Shown: positions 12,330-22,689 of the stretch, piece after piece
Layout of the letters: every line of letters starts with the position of its first letter
Position numbering within the stretch: the stretch's first letter is position 1
Translations under genes and position numbers: made by a program
Notes under the pieces: model-generated
What the model was told of the DNA's origin: nothing
The model's database searches: none
What the model saw: the letters and a program-made list of their open reading frames with translations, nothing else
NCBI RefSeq assembly: GCF_010183535.1
Contig: NC_071328.1
Coordinates: forward strand, 5,146,001 to 5,210,000
From: Caenorhabditis remanei
Taxonomy: Eukaryota; Nematoda; Chromadorea; Rhabditida; Rhabditidae
DNA length: 64,000 nt
Reading direction: 5' to 3'

Positions 12330-13629
12330 AATGATAAGCGGCTAATGAGAAGAAGAGAAGGCCGATAATGATAGGATAACAATGGAAAACTGCGAATCAC
12401 CGTTTGACATTTGATCCAATAGAAGAGAAAAGCGGACAGGTTAAACCTGTTCCTTCTTTTATCCGTTGTGACTGGAGGTTCGTTCGAAAAGATGCTAATC
12501 GGAAGAGAGGAAAAGGTAAAGGAGAGAAGTGATAACAAATTAAATGATGGGTGAAGGAGAAAGAGAAAAATATGAAAGTTGAAGGTTCACAAATCTTCAG
12601 AAGCAATTAGATTAGAAAAATGGAAAAGAAATGGCCGTGGCCTAACGTCCTATTCTATTTATTCTATAAATTCGCAGATCTCTCAAAACAGTTTTTACAG
12701 CAGATGTTAGAACCGATCAAAAACATATACAGTGAAATTTCGAAAATCGCAAAAATGAGAAATGATGAAAATTTGTCCATAACTGTATTGAAAGCTCTCT
12801 ATGAGTAACATTTATTAATGAGATAGCAAAACAAACTTGATATAGCGAATTGAAAGAAATCCAATTTTTCAATTTTTTCGTTTTTTTTAATCCACAAAAT
12901 GATACGCCACTTTTCATTTTTTGCCTTTTTTCTTTATTTTTCTTTGCATTGTTCAGATTAAAATTGTGTTTTCTGTTATTTAATTGGTTTTCACACTGAT
13001 TGGTACCAGAAACTAGCCGGCCGATAACGAAAAATGCCAGATGGACACTCAAACTGCACTGAAATCATCAACCAGTAGAATTTCAAAAGAAACAACCTGT
13101 TCGAGAGGTACATTCTGTCCATAGGTTGTGTATCCAGTAGATTATGGTGCGAAGAATATTTTGAAATGACATCCACGCTTTTCGACTGACACAAACGCAG
13201 AACCATTCAATTTGCTCCGAATTTCAGTTCCAAATGCTCTTAAAGTTAATGTCAAAATGAGCTTTCCCGTGTCTGCTGACACTGTTTAATGAGTTTTATT
13301 GAAAAATCAGATTGGGAAACTCACAGAAATGTAAAACGCATCGGCTATAACAAAGACTTTCAAATCATATTTCGCGACAAAAACAAATTTAATAATGACA
13401 ACAAAGTTGAATACCCTGATTACCGATATGATTTGCAAAAAGACTAAGTATCATTTTGTGGAGCACTGTATAATATTTCGTCAGAAACTTAATACTCGTG
13501 GGTTCTCCGAGAATGAGATGTGAATCATAGCCTTTTAAATTGTGAGTAAAATGGAGGAAGAACTTTCCCTCCCCCGTTTCTAGAATAATTTTAAACCCTA
13601 CGGGTGACGTCACCAGGAAAACCTGTGTA
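12330..13629. other. Intergenic stretch without a recognised gene
   Basis: AT-rich sequence with only short, low-complexity open frames. No domain, splice structure or repeat family was recognised. Confidence 0.4.
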
Positions 13630-13887
13630 CCTGTAATTTTCTGAAAAAAAGGCCTGCAAGGCCTACCTGTAATTCATCATACCCCTGTTCATAATTCCTA
13701 GGTAAGTAAGTACCTTACCTGTGCAGTTGTATACCGTACACCTGTTTACCTATAATTGAAAAATTCTCTGAACACAACCGCTCAAAATACCGTACCCCTA
13801 CCGTACACCTGTACAACTAGTTACATGTAAACCTGATTACCTATGATTTTACAGAACACCTGTATACCGTAAACCTGAAAATAAAAT
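13630..13887. repeat. Degenerate ACCGTACACCTG minisatellite
   Basis: Irregular copies of ACCTGT, ACCGTACACCTGT and ACCTGATTACC are spaced about 10-25 bp apart. They directly adjoin the 240-bp array that follows. Confidence 0.55.
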
Positions 13888-16521
13888 ATCCCGTTTTTTA
13901 GGAATTTCTATTATAATTTTGATGATTTCTAACCCGGGAGGATTCAAACCCGCGTCTACTGAAGAGAACTTCAGCCCGGATAAGTATAGACTATTACAGC
14001 GCCTGGCTCGATCAGTCTAACCGGAACCGACACAGATAAGAATGGTTGGGGAAGTCAATAGAAAATAAATTACCCAGTTTTTTGAAATTTCAATTATATG
14101 TCTGATGATTTCTAGAACACAAGAAACTATCCCGTTTTTTGGGAATTTCTATTATAATTTTGTTGATTTCTAACCCGGGAGGATTCAAACCCGCGTCTAC
14201 TGAAGAGAACTTCAGCCCGGATAAGTATAGACTATTACAGCGCCTGGCTCGATCAGTCTAACCGGAACCGACACAGATAAGAATGGTTGGGGAAGTCAAT
14301 AGAAAATAAATTACCCAGTTTTTTGAAATTTCAATTAGAATTTCATTGATTTCTAGATCGAAAGAAATTATCCCGTTTTTGGGAATTTCTATTATAATTT
14401 TGATGATTTCTAACCCGGGAGGATTCAAACCCGCGTCTACTGAAGAGAACTTCAGCCCGGATAAGTATAGACTATTACAGCGCCTGGCTCGATCAGTCTA
14501 ACCGGAACCGACACAGATAAGAATGGTTGGGGAAGTCAATAGAAAATAAATTACCCAGTTTTTTGAAATTTCAATTATATGTCTGATGATTTCTAGAACA
14601 CAAGAAACTATCCCGTTTTTTGGGAATTTCTATTATAATTTTGTTGATTTCTAACCCGGGAGGATTCAAACCCGCGTCTACTGAAGAGAACTTCAGCCCG
14701 GATAAGTATAGACTATTACAGCGCCTGGCTCGATCAGTCTAACCGGAACCGACACAGATAAGAATGGTTGGGGAAGTCAATAGAAAATAAATTACCCAGT
14801 TTTTTGAAATTTCAATTAGAATTTCATTGATTTCTAGATCGAAAGAAATTATCCGTTTTTTAGGAATTTCTATTATAATTTTGATGATTTCTAACCCGGG
14901 AGGATTCAAACCCGCGTCTACTGAAGAGAACTTCAGCCCGGATAAGTATAGACTATTACAGCGCCTGGCTCGATCAGTCTAACCGGAACCGACACAGATA
15001 AGAATGGTTGGGGAAGTCAATAGAAAATAAATTACCCAGTTTTTTGAAATTTCAATTATATGTCTGATGATTTCTAGAACACAAGAAACTATCCCGTTTT
15101 TTGGGAATTTCTATTATAATTTTGTTGATTTCTAACCCGGGAGGATTCAAACCCGCGTCTACTGAAGAGAACTTCAGCCCGGATAAGTATAGACTATTAC
15201 AGCGCCTGGCTCGATCAGTCTAACCGGAACCGACACAGATAAGAATGGTTGGGGAAGTCAATAGAAAATAAATTACCCAGTTTTTTGAATTTTCAATTAG
15301 AATTTCATTGATTTCTAGATCGAAAGAAATTATCCCGTTTTTGGGAATTTCTATTATAATTTTGTTGATTTCTAACCCGGGAGGATTCAAACCCGCGTCT
15401 ACTGAAGAGAACTTCAGCCCGGATAAGTATAGACTATTACAGCGCCTGGCTCGATCAGTCTAACCGGAACCGACACAGATAAGAATGGTTGGGGAAGTCA
15501 ATAGAAAATAAATTACCCAGTTTTTTGAAATTTCAATTAGAATTTCATTGATTTCTAGATCGAAAGAAATTATCCGTTTTTTGGGAATTTCTATTATAAT
15601 TTTGATGATTTCTAACCCGGGAGGATTCAAACCCGCGTCTACTGAAAAGAACTTCAGCCCGGATAAGTATAGACTATTACAGCGCCTGGCTCGATCAGTC
15701 TAACCGGAACCGACACAGATAAGAATGGTTGGGGAAGTCAATAGAAAATAAATTACCCAGTTTTTTGAATTTTCAATTAGAATTTCATTGATTTCTAGAT
15801 CGAAAGAAATTATCCCGTTTTTGGGAATTTCTATTATAATTTTGTTGATTTCTAACCCGGGAGGATTCAAACCCGCGTCTACTGAAGAGAACTTCAGCCC
15901 GGATAAGTATAGACTATTACAGCGCCTGGCTCGATCAGTCTAACCGGAACCGACACAGATAAGAATGGTTGGGGAAGTCAATAGAAAATAAATTACCCAG
16001 TTTTTTGAAATTTCAATTATAATTCTGATGATTTCTAGATCGAAAGAAATTATCCCGTTTTTTGGGAATTTCTATTATAATTTTGTTGATTTCTAGATCG
16101 AAAGAAATTATCCCGTTTTTTGGGAATTTCTATTATAATTTTGTTGATTTCTAACCCGGGAGGATTCAAACCCGCGTCTACTGAAGAGAACTTCAGCCCG
16201 GATAAGTATAGACTATTACAGCGCCTGGCTCGATCAGTCTAACCGGAACCGACACAGATAAGAATGGTTGGGGAAGTCAATAGAAAATAAATTACCCAGT
16301 TTTTTGAAATTTCAATTAGAATTTCATTGATTTCTAGATCGAAAGAAATTATCCCGTTTTTGGGAATTTCTATTATAATTTTGATGATTTCTAGATCGGG
16401 AGGATTCAAACCCGCGTCTACTGAAGAGAACTTCAGCCCGGATAAGTATAGACTATTACAGCGCCTTGCTCGATCAGTCTAACCGGAACCGACACAGATA
16501 AGAATGGTGGGGGAAGTCAAT
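13888..16521 (-). repeat. Eleven-copy 240-bp tandem array with tRNA-like core
   Basis: The anchor CCCGGGAGGATTC recurs at 13933, 14174, 14414, 14655, 14895, 15136, 15376, 15616, 15856 and 16155, with a variant at 16395. Spacing is 240-241 bp, except for one 299-bp unit that carries an extra spacer piece. Read on the minus strand, each unit holds a B-box-like GGGTTTGAATCC, preceded by a perfect 6-bp hairpin (CTGAAG-TTCT-CTTCAG) in the place of a long variable arm and by a D-arm-like GATCGAGCCAGGCGCTG. Acceptor-stem pairing was not found. In copies 1-6 two spacer types alternate (TCTAGAACACAAG versus TCTAGATCGAAAG), giving a 481-bp dimer; copies 7-11 use only the second type. Confidence 0.9.
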
Positions 16522-17347
16522 ATCTTACCAATTTCCGAGTCCTTTTGTGTGATAAGCAACTCTCCTACCTCGTCAGGGCAATCATCGGTTCGTTTCGGTC
16601 GCCATTTCCATTTCGATTTCTTCCATTTGATCTTCCATTTGTCGTGCAGGCCATGTTCATCTCAGCTTGGCACGTGCTGCTGAAATAAATAGTTGAATTC
16701 AACGTAAATGGCATAACATTAAAAAGATGTACATAAATAATATGTTGTGGCAAACTATAAGCAATAGAACAAAAAGGGAAAACCTGGAAAGACCTCGTTG
16801 TAGGCCGGAATGAGGGGAGAATGACTGAGTACTGGTCTACTAGCAGTTGTGCGCAAGAGGCGGAGTCTAATTCCTGCGTTCGATAAGATTTCCCAAGGAG
16901 ATAAGAAGGCAGATGGTAATATGTGAAGAAAGATGTCCCTGTTAATATACCGACGATTTAAGAAGAAGGGCCGACAACATCTGCTATTTACTCACACTAT
17001 CAAATAAAAATCAATATTGGAGGGCATTGTAAAAGTGACTCTTCTAAACACTATGACAGTAACTAAATAATGAGCTGAGAATATTAATTGTTTGGGTAAT
17101 TTGATATTTTCTTGAAATGTGTTGAAAATGGGATTGTGATTAGAACGTCAGATCAAAAAGAAGAATACGGGTTCTCTACTGATATAAAAAAATTCGCCGT
17201 ATTGATAAAATCTGATAAAAGTGTGGTAAAAATCATTTTGAAAGAAAACTCCCTTTGGACCAAATCTCAAAAATTATTAATTGGTCATTAAAATATACTA
17301 CGGGTTTTCTAAAGACAGAATTTTTCGGCGGATCTCTTACTGCTCAC
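16522..17347. other. Intergenic; possible lone minus-strand exon
   Basis: Minus-strand 16684-16571 looks exon-like: a TTTATTTCAG acceptor, an open stretch rich in Asn, Gly and Arg (or in Met/Glu in another frame), then GTAGGAG as donor. No partner exons were found, so this may be a relic. The remainder shows nothing recognisable. Confidence 0.25.
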
Positions 17348-17812
17348 CAGAGCTGTGCGGAAGTAAAATTTTCAAAAAAGGAAGAAGGAAGAAGGAAGAA
17401 GGAATAACATTTTCAAAAAGGAAGAAGGAAGAAGGAAGAAGGAAGTGAAAAAAGCCCGGAAGAAGGAAGAAGGAAGGAAGAAGGAAGGAAGAAGGAAGTT
17501 GGGTTCCAAACCGGGAAATCGGAAGTTAATTTTGAAAATGACAAATTTGAGGAAACTTTTTTCTAGTCATCTCTGAAAACGAATTTTGGCGTTGTTTTGC
17601 ATACAAAATTCCATTAAAAATCACCAAAACTCCGCTGATATTCAGTCGAAAATTACAAAATTTTTGCGAACTTTTAACACGGAAGTCGAACAATTTCAAC
17701 GGAAGAAGGAAGAAGGAAGAAGGAATAAAATTTCAAAAAAGGAAGAAGGAAGAAGGAAGAAGGAAGTGAAAAAATGCCCGGAAGAAGGAAGAAGGAATTC
17801 CGCACAGCTCTG
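17348..17812. mobile_element. hAT-type MITE with GGAAGAA repeats
   Basis: Terminal inverted repeats CAGAGCTGTGCGGAA (17348-17362) and TTCCGCACAGCTCTG (17798-17812) are flanked by perfect 8-bp duplications CTGCTCAC at 17340-17347 and 17813-17820. The 465-bp interior consists largely of GGAAGAA tandem repeats near both ends. The open frame across it is low complexity and not a transposase. Confidence 0.85.
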
Positions 17813-18009
17813 CTGCTCACTTAAATCTGTTTTAACCTTAAAATTAAGAGTTGAGAAAGGGCATGGAAAAAGCCGAAGAGGCTGATAATGTCCATCAACT
17901 GCGCAGTAAGATCGAATGCAATTAGAAACAAAGAGAGCTCAAAAAGAAAAGACTGCTCGGTGAGAAAGTGAAAGGGACAACTGATTGTATTCCATCCATC
18001 CAACCTCAT

Positions 18010-18370
18010 ACAGTACCGCCCAAAAGGTTATCAACTTTGGCTGTTTTCAGTTGAAAATGGCCAACTTTGAGAATGTGTCATGGTAATACAGATTCTCCCA
18101 CAAAAAAATGTTTGTATAAACCATACAGAACAAAGATAAATCATCATTTTTGTAGTTGACAACTGTTTTGTACGAGCACTCTCTGGCAAGTTACGTATCA
18201 ACAAAGTAATTTCTCCCTCAAATCGACTAATTTCAGTGCAGAATGGTGCGATTTTTGAGCTGTCGTCTTAAAATGATCATAACTCTCTTGGGAGTGCTCG
18301 TACAAAAAAGTTGTCAACTACAAAAATTGGAACCTTCTCATATTTGGGAAAACTTGGAACCTTGAACGGT
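18010..18370. repeat. Foldback repeat of the GTAGTTGACAAC family
   Basis: The left part has AACTTTGAGAATGTGTCATGG and TTTTTGTAGTTGACAACTG. The right part has GTTGTCAACTACAAAAATTG in opposite orientation, around a centre with TCTCTGGCAAGTTACGTATC. Other members lie at 42213-42712, 44540-44975 and 52955-53360, with partial members elsewhere. Confidence 0.7.
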
Positions 18371-18500
18371 CAGATTTAGAGGAGCCCTCTGTTCTTTCCC
18401 AGGCGACTGTGACAGATGAACGTGACTAATCAAACGAAAGAGAAGTCGGATGAAATGAAACTTTCTAAAAAACTGGATAATATATTTTCTATTGACTTTT

Positions 18501-18750
18501 GGAAATTTTCATGATTTCTTTAGTTTTTGAATCTGAAACTGACTGAAGTCAGATACGTTGGAGGCTACAGAAGTTGGCTAAGGAATCAGACGTGTCTGGC
18601 GTACCTTTGACGCGATTTCAGCTAAATTGTTCCGGAAGATCAGGATCTGGTGTCCTTTGACGTGTTTTTAGACAAAAATTGACGTTTCTGGCGTGTCTTT
18701 GACCCGTTTCAACTGAATATTCCAAGATTTTCTGTGTCTGGCGTTCGTCA
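18501..18750. repeat. Left inverted repeat flanking the exonuclease gene
   Basis: TTTTCATGATTTCTTTAG to CTGAAGTCAGATAC (18508-18555) and ATTCCAAGATTTTCTGTGTC (18719-18738) recur as reverse complements at 21065-21147 and 21013-21050. Between them are degenerate copies of GTGTCTGGCGTACCTTTGACGCG. Confidence 0.75.
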
Positions 18751-19228
18751 GACTGTTCGTCGTGTTCGTCAGTTGATCGATGTGATTTTCAAAAAAATAA
18801 CCTTTTTCGAAAATGACGCATTTTCTGGTAATTAAGACACACAAAGGAGTAGTAAATGTTCAAAAATGATCAAAAACTGCAGAATATCAAGTTTGGGCAA
18901 TGTTTGGGCAAAGAGCTGTCCTAGCGTCAACACTTTATATACTACTGAAGTTATCAAGCTCTTCCAATTGCACCAAAGAGATTCTCAAGAATCGACCTGC
19001 TGACGAAGTTACAGCCGTTTTTCGGTCAATTACATCGTTTGAGATATTCGCACTTCCTTTTTCCTATGTGCACATCTGAAAGTTACTCTCCCTAGACTGT
19101 AAGAAATTATCACAAACATTCAACATTATCTTTCTGCATTCGCCACGAAAACGTTACAGAAGTATATAATTTGTTTCAGCTCTTGTTCTCTCTAATTCTG
19201 TTATGACATCTCATTTCCCACCTTTTCA

Positions 19229-19432
19229 GAACTCAGCAATGAGCATGATTCCCAGGAAACTGACAGTGCTAATGGGTTTACAACTTGGGACATTACAGTC
19301 CATCTTCACATTGGCAAACTGGGTCAATCAGACCTGTCCATCTGGAGCCAGACTGAATCAGTCTCCCCTCATCTCGAGTCGTCTCTACACTTCTCTCTGT
19401 CTCTCTGACTATTTCTGTATTATCATCCGAAA
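19229..19432 (+). pseudogene. Possible upstream exon of the exonuclease gene, interrupted by a stop
   Basis: A good acceptor (CACCTTTTCAG, ending 19228) starts an open stretch beginning LSNEHDSQETDSANGF. It is in the same frame as the exonuclease start at 19433 but is cut by a TGA near 19408, with no obvious donor before it. It may be a relic of a longer N-terminus, a UTR, or an exon whose donor I could not identify. Confidence 0.3.
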
Positions 19433-20549
19433 ATGATCAGCCCTAGCTACCCCGTTTGTGCCTACGCTGCCCTCTCCCAGAAGAGAATTATTGCTGGAAT
19501 CGCTGCTGAAAACAGTAAGTTTCATTCTATCCATCATTCTCTCTTACCGAGACCCTTCCACTAAAACTCATCTTTCAAAATTTCAGCACGTCAAACCATT
19601 ATCCGTATTCTTCGGGAGAAATCAAGTGTGGTTCATCAGCTGGTTCTCAACAAAAACCAAGTTTTCGATCACGGATTTCCGGTTGAAATGGGAGATCAAG
19701 TCTACATTCAACCGAATGAATTCCAACGGAATCAAGAAATGTACTATGCTGAAAATGGTGAGTTCTCTATCAAGATATTGAGATCTTAACGACTAATCGT
19801 AATCCTGATTGTATTTTATATCTATCATTTCAGATACTTTCCGTGTTTGCACCAGATGTCATTCGACATTCCACGTGGAGAAGGACGGATCTCAGATACT
19901 CGTTTCGAATGAATTAATCTGTCAGGATGTTGATGGAAACGGATACAACTACCACATCCACACTCAGCAACCAATGGAAAACCTCAAGAAATTCAAGAAG
20001 GCGCCAAAAGTGAACGAATGGAACATGGAAATGTCTGGAAAACTGTTTGCTATCGATGTTGAATCAGTCTACACGACCAAAGGACAGGAGGTTGGACGAG
20101 TCACAATGGTGGATTTTCTGGGGACGACTCTTATCGATGCAATCGTGAAACCTAAGAATCCAGTCATCGATTATGTCACTAAGTACTCAGGACTCACCTC
20201 GGGCCACATGAAATACGCGACGGAAACATTGGAATCAGTCCGTGAGAAGATCTTCGACCACATCAATGAGGACTCTATCCTTGTGGGTCATGCTTTGAAC
20301 GGAGATCTCAAATCACTTCGGATTCTCCACTCCAATCTCATTGACACATCGATCCTCTTCGAATCCAATGGAAGGCGTCCCTCACTTCAGAAACTGACCT
20401 CGACCCATCTGAATCGAGAGATTCAGAGTTCTGCTGGAGGACACTGTTCGAAGGAAGATGCGATTGCTTCTCTTCATCTTGTCTACTTTGGACTCATCAA
20501 CCCTTCTCTTCTGTCTCCAATCTTTCGTGTCTCTTGTTCTATTCTCTAA
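19433..20549 (+). CDS. REXO-type 3'-5' RNA exonuclease (DEDDh)
   Basis: Exons 19433-19514, 19587-19757 and 19834-20549 give 322 residues. The C-terminal half is a DEDDh exonuclease domain with every catalytic position kept: FAIDVESVYTTKG (D and E), GHALNGDLKSL (D), and GHCSKEDA (H and D). Ahead of it is a Cys/His-rich segment, VCTRCHSTFHVEKDGS to YNYHIH, resembling the zinc-binding part of REXO1-like proteins. The family trims the 3' ends of structured RNAs; the precise substrate is unknown. Compared with typical REXO1 proteins the N-terminus is short, and an in-frame exon-like region with a stop lies just upstream. The gene sits between inverted repeats (18501-18750 and 20950-21155), so it may be a mobilised or duplicated copy. 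Confidence 0.8.
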
Positions 20550-20799
20550 TTTCTTGTCTTTTTTTGTTGTAATTTTGTAATATTTGTGTTTGTAATTTTG
20601 TTTAATAAATTTCAAAATATACTGTAAGATTTCAAGCTGTATTTCTTCAAAACTTCAGGATTCCATTTAGACAATCAACAGTGATAATACGTTTCTATAA
20701 TGGTCGCACTTTCTAAAAGTTAGCCGATTTCAACTATTTGACTTACTCCATTGGTGGACATATTTGGTATGGAAGCTGAAAATAATTCGCTTAAAACGC

Positions 20800-21155
20800 G
20801 TTAAAGGTGCGCCCGATAGTGAAAATAAGGACATTCGACTCAAAACGCGTTCATGGTACGTCCGAAAGCAGGAAATTCTGATAGAAACGCTCTGAAGGTA
20901 CGCCATATATTCGATAAACCGTATATTAGACGAAAATGGGTTTAAGACGCGTCAAGAGTGCGCCAGACACGTCTGATTTATCGATTTTTGCTTCAAAAAA
21001 ATGCGTCAAAGGTACGCCAGACACAGAAAATCTTGGAATATTCGGCTGAAACGCGTCAACGATACGCCAGCTTCCGTAGCCTTCAACGTACTATGTATCT
21101 GACTTCAGCCAGTTTCAGATTCAAAAACAAAAGAAATCATGAAAATTTCAAAACT
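20800..21155. repeat. Right inverted repeat and CGCGTCAAAGGTACGCCAG minisatellite
   Basis: Degenerate units of about 60 bp contain ACGCGTCAAAGGTACGCCAGACAC (for example 20940-21025 and 21050-21070). The part 21013-21147 is the reverse complement of 18501-18750. It ends at the poly(A) signal of the minus-strand gene (AATAAA complement at 21156-21161). Confidence 0.7.
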
Positions 21156-21184
21156 TTTATTGGGATATCTTCTCCCCAGAACAT

Positions 21185-21689
21185 TCACATTAAACCATCA
21201 ATAAGAACCATCAAAGTGAGTGCAACCGAGGCGAAAACAAGCACAGCACTGAATATCATTTGCCATTTGAATGCACTCAGAGATGGAAGTGGTTCACTCG
21301 ATTCACGTGATTTCGATCCACGACCCGATCGTTTTGTTCGTGTTTTCTTGCCCTTTCCCTTCGCTTTTCCTTCCGAATCTTTCGATTTGCTCTTCGATTT
21401 CGAATCTTTCGTGGCGGCGGTACGTGGCACTTCGAATCTGAAATTGATGTCAGAAGGTCAAGGGTCAAATGAAGTGAAAATCTCACTTTTCAGCTGCTGA
21501 AACAGGAGCAAGTTCATTGACAGGCGCCGGTGGAGTTTCTGGATTCGCCGGACCTCCAGGAGCTGGTCCAGTGATTGGTGGGGGTGGAGCAAGCTGAAAT
21601 TATCTGTCTGTCTGTGTGTCCGGAGTGCCCGGATGTCCGCCACAACTCACTAAATCTGGGCTTAGGAACTCGTAAGCATCATCAGCCAT
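21185..21689 (-). CDS. Small tail-anchored membrane protein, unknown family
   Basis: Exons 21689-21651, 21593-21487 and 21437-21185 give 132 residues starting MADDAYEFLSPDL. The middle is Pro-rich (residues 14-45). A highly basic Lys/Ser/Arg segment follows (KSKSKSKDSEGKAKGKGKK), then one hydrophobic helix at the very C-terminus (WQMIFSAVLVFASVALTLMV) ending in IDGLM. The layout of a long cytosolic basic part and a C-terminal anchor is that of a tail-anchored protein. A poly(A) signal lies at 21161-21156. Family not recognised; the basic stretch could contact nucleic acid or acidic lipids, which is inference. Confidence 0.75.
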
Positions 21690-21902
21690 GGTGATGAGAA
21701 ATCGGAAATGAACCGATGAAGAAGATCAAAGAAATGTGAGAAATGAGGAATAAATTGGGAACAAATTGATTCTCGAAAAACTTTTTTCAGTCATTTCACG
21801 CCGAAACTTTTTGGAATTTGGAGAAAACTCTTGAAAATTTACAGTTTTTAGACGTGTTCAGTATTCTCCAACTCCTAAAAGTCTTCCAGAAACATTGCAA
21901 AA

Positions 21903-21990
21903 ACCATTTCGACTCCACTAGGAATTGAACCCGCGATACTCAGATCGCCACCCATTCACCTTATCCACTACACCACAAACGAGGAAGCTC
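21903..21990 (-). repeat. tRNA-like sequence
   Basis: On the minus strand TGGTGTAGTGGATAAGG (A-box/D-arm-like) is followed by CGGGTTCAATTCC (B-box-like). The acceptor ends do not pair, so it is a tRNA-derived repeat or pseudogene and not a clear tRNA gene. Confidence 0.5.
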
Positions 21991-22084
21991 GGCCATTTCT
22001 CATGGAAGTGATAAAGGTTTACGTTCGCCGAGCGTTTTGACTTTAGTCATGCATCTGAAATTATCCAAAACAAGAAAAGAAAAA

Positions 22085-22689
22085 TTATAAATTATTTTTT
22101 ATTGTGGAATTTCGCTTTCTTTTTTTGAAAACGAAACGTTTGAATTGTGGGGGAATCATGTAGACAAGAGGGGGATGGAGAGAGGGGAAAAAGTTTAATC
22201 TGTGAGCAGAAAAGTCGAGAAAATGAAATAAAACAATTATGGTACAAATGATGATGGAACAAAAATGATGATGATGATAGTCGGGGAGAATGAGGTTAGG
22301 TCAACATGAAGTTACATACAAAAGAATGTCTCTGAAAATCTTTGGTCCTAGTGGCGAGTTGGAGGTGTGTGTGTTTTCTTATTAAGTGAATGGAAAAATT
22401 GCTCAATTTGAACAAGAGGGGAAAAGAAGGACGCCGATAACGAGAAACCCGTGAAATTTGAAAAAAAAACTCTTAAAAACAATAAAAATTAAATTACTCC
22501 AAAAATTAATCCTAAAATGATATAAAATGGTGGAAGATCAATGATGTGAGAAGGATGGGGTGGGAGAGAAAAAACACGAGATGAATAAAAATTTGAAATG
22601 AAAGCTTTGAAGGGAGAAACAAGAATAGAAAGGGTTTCAGATAGCACTCGGAAAGAGAAAAGAGACTGGATAGACTTCTGTAGAAATCA
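22085..22689 (-). other. Probable pop-1 3' UTR
   Basis: AT-rich sequence between the pop-1 stop codon and a minus-strand AATAAA near 22103-22098. No other gene seen. Confidence 0.4.

Noticed and set aside
17586..17885. 99-codon plus-strand frame
   Set aside because: It lies in the GGAAGAA repeats of a MITE and runs across its end, with no protein similarity seen.
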